A DNA stretch of 5,898 nucleotides from Prevotellaceae bacterium (lineage in GTDB: Bacteria; Bacteroidota; Bacteroidia; Bacteroidales; UBA932), in contig JAITKY010000241.1 of assembly GCA_031278135.1 (NCBI GenBank), positions 1 to 5,898 on the forward strand, written 5' to 3'. The position numbers and the translations under genes are program-made. Positions 5,813 through 5,898 of the stretch are shown here, one piece after another. The notes under the pieces are model-generated. The model saw only the letters and a list, made by a program, of their open reading frames with translations, made no database searches and was not told the origin of the DNA. The stretch's first letter is position 1; every line of letters starts with the position of its first letter.

Positions 5813-5841
5813 TTGCATTTAAAAAATTGTTTATATCTTTG
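5813..5841 (+). promoter_or_regulatory. Bacteroidetes-type promoter for the gene leaving the window
   Basis: TTG (5813-5815), an 18-base spacer, then TATCTTTG (5834-5841). The -7 octamer and spacing are identical to the promoter at 15-43, and both are preceded by TA and followed by C. Transcription probably starts near 5847-5850, about 38 nt before the ATG at 5887. Confidence 0.75.
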
Positions 5842-5886
5842 CACCATTAATTAGTAATTATTTGACATACATAATAATTTAGATTT

Positions 5887-5898
5887 ATGAGACATTGT
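5887..5898 (+). CDS. Probable start of a further gene, cut by the window end
   Basis: An ATG at 5887 lies about 45 bases after the -7 element of a strong promoter and opens the frame M-R-H-C before the window ends. No other ATG lies between the promoter and this one. Four codons say nothing about function, and the real start could lie beyond the window. Confidence 0.35.

Noticed and set aside
5795..5855. Short ORF overlapping the downstream promoter
   Set aside because: Its codons are the -33 and -7 elements themselves, and it would start upstream of the predicted transcript start.

Overview
The window looks like a piece of a Bacteroidetes chromosome, most likely order Bacteroidales. Two near-identical promoters carry the Bacteroidetes-type -7 element (TATCTTTG, consensus TAnnTTTG) with a TTG element 18 bases upstream. 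No start codon has a clear Shine-Dalgarno sequence; A-rich stretches precede them instead. The protein types also fit: a short RhlE-like helicase, a cold-shock protein with a lysine-rich N-terminus, and a long RecQ variant. The species cannot be named from this sequence. All supported genes are on the + strand, and I see no phage, IS element, CRISPR array, tRNA or rRNA.

Layout. Bases 1-43 hold a promoter, followed by a leader of about 125 nt. Next come a DEAD-box RNA helicase (174-1295) and, 36 nt later, a cold-shock-domain protein (1332-1766). These two form a likely operon for RNA unwinding and chaperoning. A 139-nt gap (1767-1905) holds a candidate promoter and a strong hairpin with a GUAA tetraloop. 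It leads to a Dps iron-storage and DNA-protection protein (1906-2400). A good intrinsic terminator (2436-2475) follows dps, and it ends one base before the start codon of a PLP-dependent cystathionine gamma-lyase/gamma-synthase family enzyme (2477-3643). A 40-nt spacer made of AT-rich 7-base units separates this gene from a 633-residue RecQ-family DNA helicase (3684-5585). Similar 7-base units lie across the recQ stop codon. The last 300 nt are AT-rich and apparently non-coding until a second strong promoter (5813-5841) and the probable first codons of another gene (5887 onward).

Function. The genes fit a housekeeping and stress-response neighbourhood: RNA remodelling, iron and peroxide protection of DNA, sulfur amino-acid metabolism and DNA repair. 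All five complete reading frames are intact. I found no clearly new multi-gene system. The most interesting signals are the regulatory structures (the dps-leader hairpin and the terminator abutting a start codon), the atypical RecQ architecture, and the uncharacterised N-terminal half of the cold-shock protein.
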